Shown piece after piece: positions 10,890 through 25,700 of a DNA stretch of 64,000 nucleotides. This DNA is from Sambucus nigra (taxonomy: Eukaryota; Streptophyta; Magnoliopsida; Dipsacales; Adoxaceae): assembly GCA_949130495.1 (NCBI GenBank), contig OX422222.1:103033709-103097708 (forward strand), in the 5' to 3' direction. Numbering within the stretch: the stretch's first letter is position 1; each line of letters begins with the position of its first letter. The position numbers and the translations under genes were made by a program. The notes under the pieces were generated by a model. It worked only from the letters and a program-made list of their open reading frames with translations, searched no databases and was not told the DNA's origin.

Positions 10890-13798
10890 TGTAATACCCC
10901 GTATTTTTTGTGATATTTATTTATGGGATTAATTAAATTAAGTGCGTATTAATTGGAAATTAATCCGGATTAAAATACTAGCGATATACGAGTTAGTATT
11001 TGAATATAATGTGCATATATGATTATATATGAATATTGAAGTATGAAATTTGTCGTGAGATAGAAATACGACAATTTGGAAATCTTGTTGAGACGCGTGT
11101 GACAGTCGCGTCATGGAATATAATTATGTTAATTAAAAAGTAAATTTTATTTCTATAAACCATATGGTCATTTTGAGTGCGCCAACGCGTCCGGAAGGGT
11201 CGAAATAGTCAGAAAACACTAGCCGGGGGTTTAGTTTGGGTCCCGGGGCATTTTTAGGTCATACCGGCAACGTATAAGGGTAGTTTGGTAATTTTGGATT
11301 TTTAGGAATTAAAACCTACGAAATTGGGAATTAAAAAGCTGACTTGGTAATTCCCCACTAAACCCACTAACCACATCTTAAGACTTATTGGACTACGGGG
11401 CTTATTAGAGTTGTTTCAAAAATTCCTATGGCAAACCCTAGCCACCTTTAGCACTTTGGAGAAGAAGGCTTGTAGAGAGAGAGATAGAAGGATTCTGCAG
11501 AGAGAGAGAGTATACTCCATCAAATCGACATCAAAAATCATAGATTCAAATAAGGAAAGTGGTTTAATTTCGTTATTTTGCAAAGAATGTTTTCTCCATG
11601 TGTAGGAATTGATAAAATCTTAATGTTCTTAGGAGTTAATGAAAAACCCATTTAAATTGGAAGTCGAAATTTCATTTTTGATGAGGAATCGCATGTATAT
11701 TGGTACTTAGATGATTATTCTGATGATATTATAATTTGGATGAAACAAAAACGGATTTAATTAGGCTCTTTGATGATTTATAAATTCTAGGGTTCATGTT
11801 CTTAAAATTGGGGGAAAATATGAAGAGATTTGATAATTGAATGAGGTTAGAATGAATTAACCCCACAAATCATGTTAGTATATGACCTAAATATGTTTAG
11901 GAATGATTAGAGACTTTAAACAATCGTTGGATTAATGTTTGGATGAGATTTGAGGTGTAGAGAAGTTGGAAAATCTGGGCTCGAATCTGGCCACTTGTTA
12001 GAAGACCTGCCCAGGTCGTTCGAATGAGCTTCTAACGAGTTCACAGTTTGGGTTCTTACGAGATGGATGTTCGTTCGAAGACTTTCGTTCGAACGAGATC
12101 TCGTTAGAAGGCCCAGTTCGTTCGAACGAACTCTCGTTCGAACAGCCTCGTTCGAACGAGACTTCTAACGAGTTGACAGTTTAGGCTTTTTAGCCTGTTT
12201 CGATCCCGAGTGTCCCGTAACCTTGGGTATATGTAGAGATAACCTTTCCTTGATGATTAATTGATATATGTGGGATGTTTGGGATATTATGAGGAGTCAA
12301 ACCTAGAAGTGTAGTAAAAACTAAGGGAAATTATGAAGTAGGACGTGAGTGTCTATTACGATGCGAGGACTATTGATAGGCCCAAATTACTATATTAATC
12401 GGGAACATGTAAATTGTGTAGCATTATATGTCGGTACGAGAATGAGAAGTGTACCACCAATATATTACGGTGATTACTAAGATGTGTGAATACTTAGTAT
12501 ATGTATTGATTCTATGTGTATGACATACCTACCATACTTGCTATCACGGGAGGTTTACGTTCGCTTAGGGCCCTCTAATCCTTGTGTTGCCCGGATTTAG
12601 ACTAATACCTCGATGAACATAGGTCAGAGAAGGACTTATTGGGATGTTAATAAGTCTGCTGATCGTGGGAGCGCAGGTATGTGCGTGACCCATATGATGT
12701 GACTGTGTTCGCCTCCATTATTTGTGATGTTGTTATCTGAACGATTCCTGAGAGATTCGGAATGCGTGATCCTTATATTCGTGATGTACCAGGATGGATA
12801 GCAGAGTATGTGTGCACCGCAGCTAGTTCTCGGGGTGCTTGTATTGTATATTTATGACGTGAATAATAAACATTAAATTAATGGGAACTTTCATGTAAAT
12901 ATTGTGAATATAATTATGGTATTGTTTTGAGAAAACATAACGGGTTACTTGATAGTGAATTGTATTACTAATTGAGAATCTGAGTTGAAGTAAACCCCTC
13001 TATTTAATTGATAACGCTAGAATGCATTGTGGGGATCGATTAGTAAGGGGTAGAACTTATTACGTTTTGGTTAGATATGTATATGTCATTTAGATGGGTA
13101 AGGTACGTTAGGAGTGCACATGTAGTCGAGAGGTGAGAATTTCATGTGAGTGCACGTCCTAACATGTATTTTGCATTTGATGTTTTAATGTTATTAAAAC
13201 ACTTGCTGTTTTTGAAATGATTTCCACTTTCGGGCTCTGACCCATTTGCTTTCAAATCTATTTTTTGTAAAAACCATTTTAGGTGCCCAGCCACAAGGAC
13301 ACCATGCTTAGGATCCTCATTCAGGTGACGAGCTGTAGCTGTTTGTGGAAGCTACAGGAGTTTGCTTGTAGACGCTTCATCTATCTTGACTCCATATTCA
13401 GTATTTATCAGTTGTAGGGCATGTCGCCCATTTCTTTTAGAGGCATTTCATTTATTTCAGTTATTCAGATTTCGGGCATGTAATTAATTCAGGATTCAGA
13501 CATATGTTATTTTTCAGTGGTGGGATTGTTGTGAGGAGTTTTCCTCCGGACTTATATTTATTTGTTGGTTATTTCATTACTTCTTTATGGTGAATGGATT
13601 ATGTTGTTATTCCATTATTCTTTTCTTACACGTTAATCAGACTTAAATTAAAATTTAGCAACTTACTTTTAAATACTAGGTGGTTAGTAATTATTAAAAT
13701 GTTTTCGACAGTGATGCTATTAACTGAACCAACTTGGCATTTTGTATTGATTTAATAAAGGAGTAGCTACCCGGTATTTAATTAGTCGGGGTGTCACA
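10890..13798 (+). mobile_element. Solo LTR of a Ty3/gypsy (chromovirus/Tekay-like) element
   Basis: The segment starts tgtaataccccg and ends cggggtgtcaca, the usual short inverted termini of large plant gypsy LTRs. It is flanked by a perfect 5-bp target duplication gggtc (10885-10889 and 13799-13803). Removing LTR plus one duplication rejoins a satellite monomer in register (attgggg then tcttgtgactatgc). At 2909 bp it is a long LTR. No primer site, polypurine tract or pol sequence is present, so it is best explained by LTR-LTR recombination. It contains an aaccctagccacc leader-like stretch near 11435, a gagagaga tract near 11476-11508, and a cgttcgaacgag cluster at 12010-12165. The Tekay assignment is inferred from the termini and length. 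Confidence 0.85.
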
Positions 13799-16700
13799 GG
13801 GTCTTGTGACTATGCAATCAGTCACTACATGTTACGTTGGTGCTCTCTGAGGTGTTCGTGACTCTTGCGAGGCCGTTTGGAGTTTGTTTAGCTTTTTACC
13901 TTCTACTACATGTTTTCAAGCCTAAGTCTAACTATTTACATGTTTACGTAATATTCTCAGATCGATAGTCTTGTGACTATGTGGCCAATTGCTATGCATT
14001 ACGTTTGTTATGTATGAGGTGTTCTTGCCTCTTATGTGGTTGTTTTCTACTATTTTCCATTTTCTCACTTCAATGACTTGGTTTAAAGCTCAAATAAAAC
14101 AATTTTCATGTTTGGATCATATTATCAAATCAAGAGACATGTGACTATGCGATAAGTTGTTACATGTTACTTTGGTCTCCTGCTAGGTGTTTGTACCTCT
14201 TAGGGGGCTATTTGAGGGTTATTTTGTATTTTCACGCTTCAATGGAATGTTTTGAACCATAACTGTGACTAGTTTCAAGCTGAAGTCATAATATCAAATT
14301 GTGAGTCCCGTGAATACGCCATCAGTTGCTATGGGTTACATTGGCCCCGTGAGTGGTATTCATGCCTCTTGCTAGTCCATTTGGGTGATGTTATGTATTT
14401 CCACCCTTTAACAACAAGTTTTAAATCCTAAGTCTCACTATTTGTAAGTTTGGGCCATATTCTCAAATTGGGAGAGCTCTTATAACCCGATGAGTTGCTA
14501 CGTGTTACGTTGGTCACGTGTGAGGTTTTCGTACCCCTTGCATGGTCGTTTGAGGGATGTTTAAGACTAAGTGAAACGACGTGCAACTTTGGGTCATATT
14601 CTAAAATCAATAGCCCCATTACTTCAGGATCAGTTGCCATGTATTACGTAAGTCCCGTGCATGGTTTTTGTGCCTATTGTGGGGCCATTTAGGGGACTCT
14701 TATGGATTTTCTCGCTTAAAAGACATGTTTTCAAGACGAATTCCAACTATTTGTAGGGTTGGGTCATACTTTCTTACCGTGACTCATCTGACTACCCGAT
14801 TAGTTGTTATGTGTTATGTTGTTTCCATGTAAAGGTGTTGTTGCCTCTTACAGGGCCGTTCGGGAGCTCTTTTTCATTTTTACCCATAACGGCATGTTTT
14901 CAAAACTAAGTCACACTACTTTCTTGAATAAGTCATATTGTCATATCAAAAGTCCCGTGACTATATGATATATTTTGACACGTTACGTTGGTCCTGTGCA
15001 ACTTGTAGGGCTAATTGAGGGTTATTTTGCATTTTTTCCCTTCAACGACATATTTTCAAGCCTAATTCTAACTATTTGCAAGTTTAGGTCAAATTCTCAA
15101 GCCAATAGTCCCGTGACTACATAGACTATTTCTATGTATTACTTTTGGACTAGTATGACGTGTTTGTGCCTCTTATGTGGCCGTTATGGGACCGTTTTTC
15201 ATTTTCTCCCTTGAACAACATATTTTCAAGTCGGTCCAACTATTTGAAAGTTCAGATCATATTATCAAATCGAGACTCCTGTGACTATGCGGTCAGTTGA
15301 TACGTATTGTGTTGGTCATGTGCGAGATGTTTGTACGTATTATGGGGCTATTTGGGGATTGTTTTCTTTTCCTTCAATGCATGTTTGTGTCCCTAAGTTC
15401 AATTATTTGCAATCTTTGCAATATTCTCAAATCGGGAGCGCAGTTAATACGCGATTGGTTGATATTCATTACATTTGTCCAGTGTGAGGCATTCATGCCT
15501 TTTACTAGTTCATTTGTGTGATGTTTTGTAGGTTTGGAGCGTATTTTTTATCGAGTGTCTCGTAAAAATGCAATCTATTTCTCTGTGGTATGTTGATCCT
15601 ATGTGAGGAGTTCGTACCTCCTACACGGTTGTTTGGGTGAATTTTTACATTTTCACCCTCAACAACATGTTTTCGGAAAAAGTCACACTACTGGCATGTT
15701 TAGGTCATACTCTTAAACGAGAAGTCTCGTGACTATATGCTATATTTCCACGTGTTGCGTTGGTCCCATGTAACTTGTAGGTCTGTTTAAGTTTTGTTTC
15801 ATATTTTCCCTCTTCAACGACATATTTTCAAGTCTAGTTCTAACTATTTGTAACATTAGGTCATATTTTAATATCAGTACTCCCGTGACTACGCGATCTC
15901 TTTTTATGTATTACTTGTGTACCAATATGAGTTGTTCGCGCCTCTTATGTGGCCGTTTGTGGAATGTTTTGCATTTTAACCCCTCAATGACATGTTTTCA
16001 AGCCTAGGCCCATCTATTTGAAATTTTGGGTTATATGCTCAAATAGGAAGTCTCGTGACTACTCGGTCAGTTCTATATGTTATGTTAGTCCTGTCTGATG
16101 TGTTCGTGCCACTTGCGAGGCTAGTTGCATGTTTGGGCATTTTCTCCTTTATACAACATGTTTTTATGCCTAAGTCTAACTATTTGCATGTTTGGGTAAT
16201 ATTCTCAAAGAGGTAACTCTATTACTACGTGGTTAGTTGCTACACATAACATTAGTCCCGTGTGAGGTGTTTGTGCATTTTATACGGATATTTGTAATTA
16301 TTTTCCATTTTTGCCCATTAATGACATATTTTCAAGTTTAAATCTAATAGTTTTCAAATTTAGATCAGATTCTCAAATCAAGAGTCTCGTGATAATGCGA
16401 TCAGTTGCTAGGTGTTAAGTTGATGTTGTAAGAAATGTTTGTACCTCTTACAAGGCAATTTGGAGATTGTTTTATATTTTTTCCCTTCAATGACATGATT
16501 TCAACCCTAAGTCCAACTATTTGTAAGATTCCCAATATTACCTAACCAAGAGCCCCATGAATACGTGCTCAGTTGTTATGTGTTACATAGGTCCCGTGCG
16601 AGGTGTTCGTGTCTCCTGCTAGACCATTTACGTGATATTTTCCATTTCCTTCCTTTAACGACATGTCTTAAAGCCTTTGTATAATTATTTATAAGTTTGG

Positions 16701-19700
16701 GTCGTATTCTCAAACTGGAAGTCCCGTGCCTATGCAATTAGTTGCTATATGTTATGTCGGTCCCGTGTGAGATGTGTGTAACTCTTGTATGGTCATTTGG
16801 TGGATTCTTTGCATTTTCACCCTTTAACTACATATTTTCTAGTCTAAGTCTAACTATTTACAACTTTAGGTTAAATTCTCAAACTGATAGTCACGTGACA
16901 ATGTGGTCTCTTTCTCTGTATTACTTTTGGACCAATATGAGGTGTTCGTGCCTCTTACATGGCCGTTTGTGGACCATTTTTCATTCTATCCCTTAAATGA
17001 CATGTTTTCAAGCGTAGGTCCATCTATTTGAAAGTTTGGGTTATATTATTAAATCAGGAGTCTTGTGACTACACAACGAGATGCAACGTGTTATGTTGGT
17101 CTTGTCCCGGGTGTTCGTGCCTCTTGTGGGGCCAGTTGTTTTGGTTTGTATTTACTCCCTTATACATGTTTTGAATCATGTTACCACACGGTCAGTTGCT
17201 ATGTAACACGTTGGTCCCGTATGAGATGTTCCTGCCTCTTCTGCGACTATTTGTGATAGTTTTCCATTTTCTCCATTCAATGACATGTTTTCAAGTTTAA
17301 ATATCACAATTTTCATATTTGGATCATATTATCAAATCGAGAGTCCTATGACAATGCAGTCAGTTGCTACATGCGAGGTGTTTGTACTTCTTACATTGAT
17401 GTTTGTGGATTGTTTCATATTTTCACCATTCAACGACATGTTTTTAACTGTAAGTATAACAATTTACAACCTCGACACATATTATTAAATTTGGAGTCCC
17501 ATGATTACATAGTCATTTGTTGCGCATTACCTTAGTCCCGTGCGAGCTGTTTGTGCCTTTTACAGGTTTGTTTCGGTGTTGCTTCGCATGTCCTCCCTTA
17601 AATTACATGTTTTCAAGCCTAAGTCTAGATAATTGTAAGTTTGGGTCATATTCTCAGATCGAGAGTCTCGTGCCTACGGGGTGAATTGCTACATGTTACA
17701 TCGATCTCGAGTACATTGTTCATGGCTCTTGCGCGGATGTTTGGGGAATGTTTTGCATTTTCATCCTTATGAGGTGTTCATGGCTCTTGTGCACCTATTT
17801 GCGACTATTTTCCATTTTTCTCACTTTAATGACATGTTTCAAGTTTAAATCTAACAATTTTCATGTTCGGATCATATTCTCAAATCGAGAGTCTTGTGAC
17901 TATGCGGTGTGTTGCTACGTGTTATGTTGGTCTTGTACGCGATGTTTGTAACTCTTACAGTGATATTTGGGAATTATTTTGTATTTTTTCCCTTCAACGA
18001 CATATTTTCAACCCCTAGTCCAGCTATTAACTACCTTGACAATATTATCCAACCGAGAGACCTGTGAATATGCAGTCGATTGCTATGTGTTACATTGGTC
18101 CCTTGCGAGGTGTTCGTGCCTCTTGCTAGGTCATTTGGGTGATGTTTGGCATTTCATACCTTCAATGACATATTTTAAAGACTTTGAATAACTATTTGTA
18201 TGTTATGGTCATATTCTCAAATCAAAATTCCCGTAACTATGCGGTCAGGTGCTACGTGTTATGTCTATCCTGTATGAGATTTTCGTACCTCTTGCGCAGT
18301 TGTTTGGGGTAATTTTTGCATTTACCCCCTTCAAGGACATGTTTTTAAAAAAATTCATAGTGCTTGCATTTTTAGGTCATATTCTCAAACCTGAAGTCAC
18401 GTGACTATATGGAATTTTGCCATGTGTTACATTGGCCTCGTGCAACTTGTAGGGCGGTATAAGTGTTGTTTTCCATTTTCACTCCTCAGGGAGATTTTTT
18501 TAAGTTTGAGTCTAAATATTTACAACTTTACGTCATATTCTCAAACTAATAGTCTTGTGACTACGCGGTCCCTTTCTATGTCTTACTTTTGGACTAGTAT
18601 TAGGTGTTCGTACCTCTAACGTGGCCGTTTTGGGACCGTATTTCCCTTCAACGACATGTTTTCAAGCTTAGGTCCCACTATTTTAAAGTTTGGGTTATAT
18701 TCTCAAATCGGGAGTCCTATGACTACATGGCCAGTTGCTACGTGTTATATTGGTCCTATCCGAGTTGTTCGTGCCTCTTGTTGGTCCGTTTTGGGTTTGG
18801 TTGTCATTTTATTACTTATACAACATGTTTTGAAGAATAAGACTAACTATTTGCATCTCTGAGTAATATTCTAAAAGAGGGAATCTTGTTACTATGTAGT
18901 TAGTTAGTACGCATAAAGTTTGTCCCGTATGAGGTCTTCGTGCCTCTTGTGCAGTTATTTATTATTGTTTTCCATTTTCTCCATTCACAGACATGTTTTA
19001 AAATTTAGATCTAACAATTTTAATGTTTGGATCATATTATCAAATCGAGAGTCATACGAATATGCAGTCAGTTGCTACGTGTTACGTTGGTCTCGTCCGA
19101 TGTGTTTGTACCTCATACGTGGCTATTTTTGGATTGTTTTGGATTTTTTCCATTCAACGGCATATTTTCAACCCTAAGTCCATCTATTTCAAGTTTTGGA
19201 TTATATTCTAAAACTGGTAGTCCTATGACTACGCGATTAGTTGGTACTACTTATTTTGGTCCTGTCTGAGGTGTTCACGCCTGTTGCAGTGCCGTTTAGG
19301 GTATGTTTGGCATTTTCTTGCATATAGTGCATTTTTTAAAGACTAAGTCTAACTATTTTCATGTATGCATAATATTCTCAATGAGGGAATCCCCTTAAAA
19401 CACGGTCAATTGCCACTCATTACGTTTGTTACGTGGGAGATGTCCATGCCTCGTGTGGGATATGTTTTAAAGATTAAATTTAAAAAATTTCATGTTTATA
19501 TCGTATTATAAAATCTAGAGTCCTGTGACTAAGCAGTCAGGTTCTACTTATTATGTTGGTCTTGTCTGAGGTGTTTGTACCTCTTACGTGGTTATTTGGG
19601 GAATGATTTTCTTTTTTCCAATCCAATTGCACCTTTTCTAACCTAACTCTAACTATTTGCAACCTAAAATCATATAATCAAATCAGGAGTCCCATGAATA

Positions 19701-22700
19701 CACGATCGGTTGCTACGCATTACCTTGGTCCCGTGAGAGGGGTTTGTGCCTTTAGATGGTCTGTTTGGGTGATGCTTTGCATGTCGACCCTTAAACGACA
19801 TGTTTTTAAACCTAAGTGTAACTATTTGTAAGTTTGAGTCATAGTCTAAAATCAGGAGTCCCGTGACTATGCAATCATTTACTACATGTTATGTCGATCC
19901 TAAGTGAAGTGTTCGTGACTTTTGTGCGAATGTTTAGGGATTTTTTTGCATTTCACCCTTCAATGGAAAGTTTTCTAGACTAAGTCACTACTTGTGAGTT
20001 TGGGTTATATTCTAAAATAGAGAGTCCCGTGACTACACGGTCGGTTACTACGTGCTATGTTTGTCTCCTGCGAGGTGTTCATATGTTTTGGAGGGATGTT
20101 TTGGGAGTTATCGTGGATTTTTATCCTTCAACGACATGTTTTCAACCCTAAGTCCAACTATTAACTAGCCTAATAATATTATCAATATGGGAGCCCCGAG
20201 AATAGACAATCGGTTGCTACGCGTTACATTGGTCCCATGCGAGGTGTTCGTACCTCTTGCAGTGCCCTTTTAGGAGTTATTGTGGATTTTCATCCTTCAA
20301 CGACACGTTTGCAAGTCAAACTCTAACTATATTTTTATTTGGGTCATATTCTCAAATTGGGAGTCACGTGACTATGCAGTTAGTTATTATGCATTACGTT
20401 GGTCCCGTATGAGGTGCGCATGCCTCTTGTGCAGCTATTTGCAACTATTTTCCATTTTTCTCACTTCAATGACATGTTTTCAAGTTTAAACCTAATAATT
20501 TTCATGTTCGGATCACATTCTCAAATCGAGAGTCTTATGACTATGCGGTCGGTTGCTACGTGTTATGTTGGTCTTGTACGAGATGTTTGTAACTCCTATA
20601 GGGATATTTCGTATTTTTTTTTGTATTTTTTCCCTTCAACGGCATATTTTCAACCCTAAGTCCAACTACTAACTTCCTTCACAATATTATAAAACTGAGA
20701 GCCCTTTGAATATGCAGTCGATTGCTACGTGTTATATTGGTCCCTTACGAGGTCTTCGTGCCTCTTACTAGGCCATTTGGGTGATGTTTGGCATTTCATC
20801 CCTTTAATGACATATTTTAAAGTCGTTCAATAACTATTTGTATGTTATGGTCATATTCTCAAATCAAAATTCCCGTAATTATGCGGTCAGGTGCTACGTG
20901 TTATGTCGGTCCTGTGTGAGGTTTTCGTACGTCTTGCGCAGTCATTTGGGGGGATTTTTGCATATACACCCATCAACGACATGTTTTCAAAAAAATTCAC
21001 ACTACTACCATGTTTTGGTCATATTCTCAAATCGAAAGTCACGTGACTATATGGAATTTTGTCATGTGTTACATTGGCCCCGTGTAACTTGTAGGGCAGT
21101 TTAAGTGTTGTTTTCCATTTTCACCGTTCAAGGAGATTTGTTTAAGTTTAAGTCTAAATATTTACAACTTCACGTCATATTCTCAAACCAGTAGTCTCGT
21201 GACTTCACGGACCCTTTTTATGTATTACTTTTGGACTAGTATTAGGTGTTCGTACCTCTAACGTGGTCGTTTTCGGACCGTATTTCCTTTTTTCCCTTCA
21301 ACGACATGTTTTCAAGCTTAGGGCCTACAATTTTAAAGTTTGGGATATATTCTCAAATCGGGAGTCCCGTGACTACATGGTCAGTTTCTACGTGTTATAT
21401 TGGTCCTATCCGAGTTGTTCCTGCCTCTTGTTGGTCCGTTTTGGGTTTGTTTGTCATTTTATTTCTTATAAAATATGTTTTTAAGACTAAGTCTAACTAT
21501 TTGAATGTTTCGGTAATATTCTCAAAGAGGGAATACTGTTACTATGCATTCAGTTAGTACGCATAAAGTTGGTCTCATGTGAGGTGTCCATGCCTCTTGT
21601 GCAGTTATTTGTGATTATTTTCCATTTTCTCCATTCACAGATATGTTTTTAAATTTAGATCTAAAAATTTTAATGTTTGGATCATATTATAAAATCGAGA
21701 GTCATACGAATATGCGGTCAGTTGCTACGTGTTATGTTGGTCTCGTCCAATGTGTTTGTCCCTCTTACGTGTCTATTTCGGGATTGTTTTGGATTTTTTC
21801 CATTCAAGGATATATTTTCAACCCTATGTCCATCTATTTCAAATTTTGGGTTATATTCAAAAACTGGTAGTCGTATTACTACGTGATTAGTTGGTACTAC
21901 TTATATTGGTCATGTCCGAGGTGTTCATGCCTGTTGCAGTGCCGTTTAGGGTCTATTTGGCATTTTCTCCCATATACTGCATGTTTTAAAGACTAAGTCT
22001 AACTATTTTCATGTAAGCATAATATTCTCAAAGAGGTAATCCCCTTAGTACACGTGTAGTTGCCACTCATTACGTTTGTTCCGTGGGAGATGTTCATGCC
22101 TCATGTGGGACATGTTTTAAAGTTTAAATTTTAAAAATTTCATGTTTAGATCATATTATAAAATCTAGAGTCATGTGACTAAGCAGTCAGGTTTTACTTG
22201 TTACGTTGGTCTTGTCCGAGGTGTTTGTACCTCTTACGTGGTTATTTGGGGAATGATTTGTCTTTTTTCGAATCCAATGGCACCTTTTCTACCCTAATTC
22301 TAACTACTTGCAATCTAGAATTATATAATCAAATCAGTAGTCCCATGAATACAGGATCAGCTGCTACGCGTTACCTTGGTCCCGTGCAAGGAGTTCGTGC
22401 GTTTAGATGGTCTGTTTGGGTGATGCTTTGCATGTCCACCCTTAAATGACATGTTTTTAGTCCTAAGTATAACTATTTGTAAGTTTGGGTCGCATTCTCA
22501 AATCGGGAGTTCCGTGACTATGCAATCATTTGCTACGTGTTACGTCGATCCTGAGTGAAGTGTTCGTGCCTCTTGTGCGCATGTTTGGGCAATTTTTTTG
22601 CATTTCACCCTTCATTGTCAAGTTTTCTAGACTAAGTCAAACTAATTATGAGTTTGGGTCATATTATAAAATAGAGAGTCCCATGACTACACGGTCGGTT

Positions 22701-25700
22701 GCTACGTGTTACGTTTGTCCCATGTGAGGTGTTCGTACCTCTTGCAGGGACTTTGTGGGAGTTATCATGGATTTTTATCCTTCAATGACATGTTTTCAAC
22801 CCTAAGACTAACTATTAACTAGCCTTACAATATTATATATCTGGGAACCCCGTGAATGACAATCGATTGCTATGCATTACATTGGTCCCGTGCGAGGTGT
22901 TCGTACCTCTTGCGGTGCTATTTGGGTGATGTTTTCCATTTCCTCCCTTTATTACATGTTTTAAAGCCTTTGTATAACAATTTGTATGCTTGGGTATTAT
23001 TCTCAAATCGAGAGTCATGTAACTACGCGGTCTGGAGCTATATGTTATATCGGTCCTATGTGAGGTGTTAGTACCTCTTGCGCAATTGTTTGGGATAATT
23101 TTTACATTTACACCCTTCAATGACATGTTTTTTAAAAAAATTGGCACTACTTTCATGTTTAAATCATATTCTGAAACCCAATGTCCCATGATAATAAGGT
23201 ATTTCTCCAAGTGTTACATTGGTCCCGTGTAACTTGTAGGGCCATTTAAGTGTTGTTTTGCGTTTTCACCCTTTAACTCATATTTTTAATTCTATACCTA
23301 AATATTTCCAACTTTACGTCATATTCTCAAACCTTGTAAGCCAATGACTACATAGTTCATTTCTATGCATTACTTTTGGACTAGTATTAGGTGTTCGTGT
23401 CTTTAATGTGGTCGTTTCGGGACCGTTTTGCATTTTCACCCTTCAACGACATGTTTTCAAGCCTAGGACACACTATTCGAAAGTTTGGGCTATATGTTCA
23501 AATCGAGAGTCCCATTAGTACAGTTTCTACGTGTTATGTTTGTCCTGTCCGCTGTGTTATTGCCTCTTGCGGGTCTGTTTTGGGTTTAGGAATTTTGTTT
23601 ATGATACGATATGTTTTCAAGACTAAGTCTAACTATTTGCATGTTTGGGTATTATTCTCAAATAGGGAATCCTGTTACTACACGGTCAGTTACTACGTAT
23701 AAAGATGGTCCCTTTGAGGTGTGCGTGCCTCTTGTGCGATTGTTTGTGATTATTTTCCATCTTCTCCATTCATAAACATGTTTTAAACTTTAAATCTAAA
23801 AAATTACATGTTTAGATCATATAATCAAATCGAGATTGATACGACTATGCGGTTAGTTGCTACATGTTATGTTGGTCTGGTCCAATGTGTTTATACCTCT
23901 TACGTGGTAATTTATGGAATGTTTTGTATTTTTTCCATTGAATGATATGTTTTCAACACTAAGTCAAGCTATTTGAAAGTTTGGGTTATATTATACTTCT
24001 AGGAGTCACGTGACTACGCAGTTAGTTTCTACCAGTTATGTTGGTCCCATCTAAGGTGTTCGTGCCACTTGTAGTATCGTTTAGTGTATGTTTGGCATTT
24101 TCTCTCATATACTGCATGTTTTAAAACCTAAGTCTAACTATTTGCAAGTATGCATAATATTCTTAAAGAGGGAATCCCCTTAGTACACGAAAAGTTGTTG
24201 CTTATTACGTTTGTTCCCTGTGGGAGGCTGTTTACAACTATTTTCCTTTTTATCCCTTCAATTACATGTTTTAAAGTTTAAATATAACAATTTTTCATGT
24301 TTAGATCATATTATAGAATTGAGAGTCATGTGACTAAGAGGTCAGTTGCTACATGTTACGTTGGTCTCGTTGGAGGTGTTTGTACCTCTTACATGGTTGT
24401 TTGGAGAATGCTTTGTCTTTTTTTCCATTCAATGACATGTTTTCAACCCTTATTCTAACTATTTTCAACACTATCTTATATTGTCAAACCGGGTGTCTCG
24501 TGAATATGCAGTCGGTTGCTACGCGTTACTTTGGTGTTTGTGCCTCTTGCTGGGTTGTTTGGGTGATGTTTTCCATTTCCACCTTTCAATGACATGTTTT
24601 AAAGCCTACATCTAACTATTTGTAAGTTTGGGTTATATTCTAGAACTATGAGCCTTGTGACTACGCAGTCTGTTTCTACGTGTTACGTAAATCACGAGCG
24701 AGGTGTTTGTGCCTCTTGCATGGCTATTTGGGGAATGTTTTGCATTTTCACCCTTCAATGGAAATTTTTTGTGACTAAGTTATACTACTTTCTAGTTTGG
24801 ATCATATTATAAAACCTCGGGTCCCATGAATACACGGTAAGTTACTAAGTGTTACGTCAATTCCATGCAAGGCCTCCGTGCTTCTTGAAGGGCCTTTTTG
24901 CATGGTCAGTCTTGTGCGAGGTGTCCATGTCTCTTGTGAGGCCTTTTGGGGGGTTATTGTTGATTTTCTCACTTAAATGGCATGTTTTAAATACTAATTC
25001 TAATTAATTGAAAGTTTTGATCATATTCTCAAACTGGAAGGTTCGTGACTATGCAGTCCATTGCTACATGTAACGTTGGTCCTCTGTCAGGTGTCTGTGC
25101 CTGTTACAAGGCCGTTGGGTGATTATTTTTGCATTTTATCAAGTTCAACGTCCTATTTTCAAGTTTAAGTCTAACTATTTGCAAGTTTTAGTCATAATTT
25201 GAAACTGTGATTCCTGTGAATATATGGTCTATTATTACATGTTACGTAGGTCCCGTGGTGTTCGTGCCCCTTGTGGGGCCGTTTAGTGGTTGTTTTGCAT
25301 TTTTACCCTTCAAGAGAATGTTTTCAAAACAACTTAATGTTTAGGCCATATTCTTAAACCTGATGTCCCATGACTATATGGTATGTTGCCACGTGTTACA
25401 TTGGTCCCGGGCAACTTGTAGGGATGTTTAAGGGATATTTTTCATTTTCCCCCTTCAATGATATATTTTAAAGACTAACTGTAACTTTTCGTAACTTTAG
25501 GTCATATTCTCAAACTAGAAGTCCCATTAATATGAGGTCAGTTGCTATTTATTACTTTTATATTAGTGCGAGGTGTTTGTGCCTCTTAAATGGCCATTTA
25601 GGGACCATTTTGCATTTTCTCTCTTTAACGACAAGTTTTCAAGCCTAGACCCAACTATTTGAAAATTTGGGTTATATTCTCAAACTAGGAGTCTAGTGAG

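Noticed and set aside
6400..25600. Many plus-strand open frames of 60-110 codons with repeated CYVGPVRGVRA-like peptides
   Set aside because: They recur with the 169-bp satellite period in several frames and have no conserved start or codon bias. They are by-products of the repeat.
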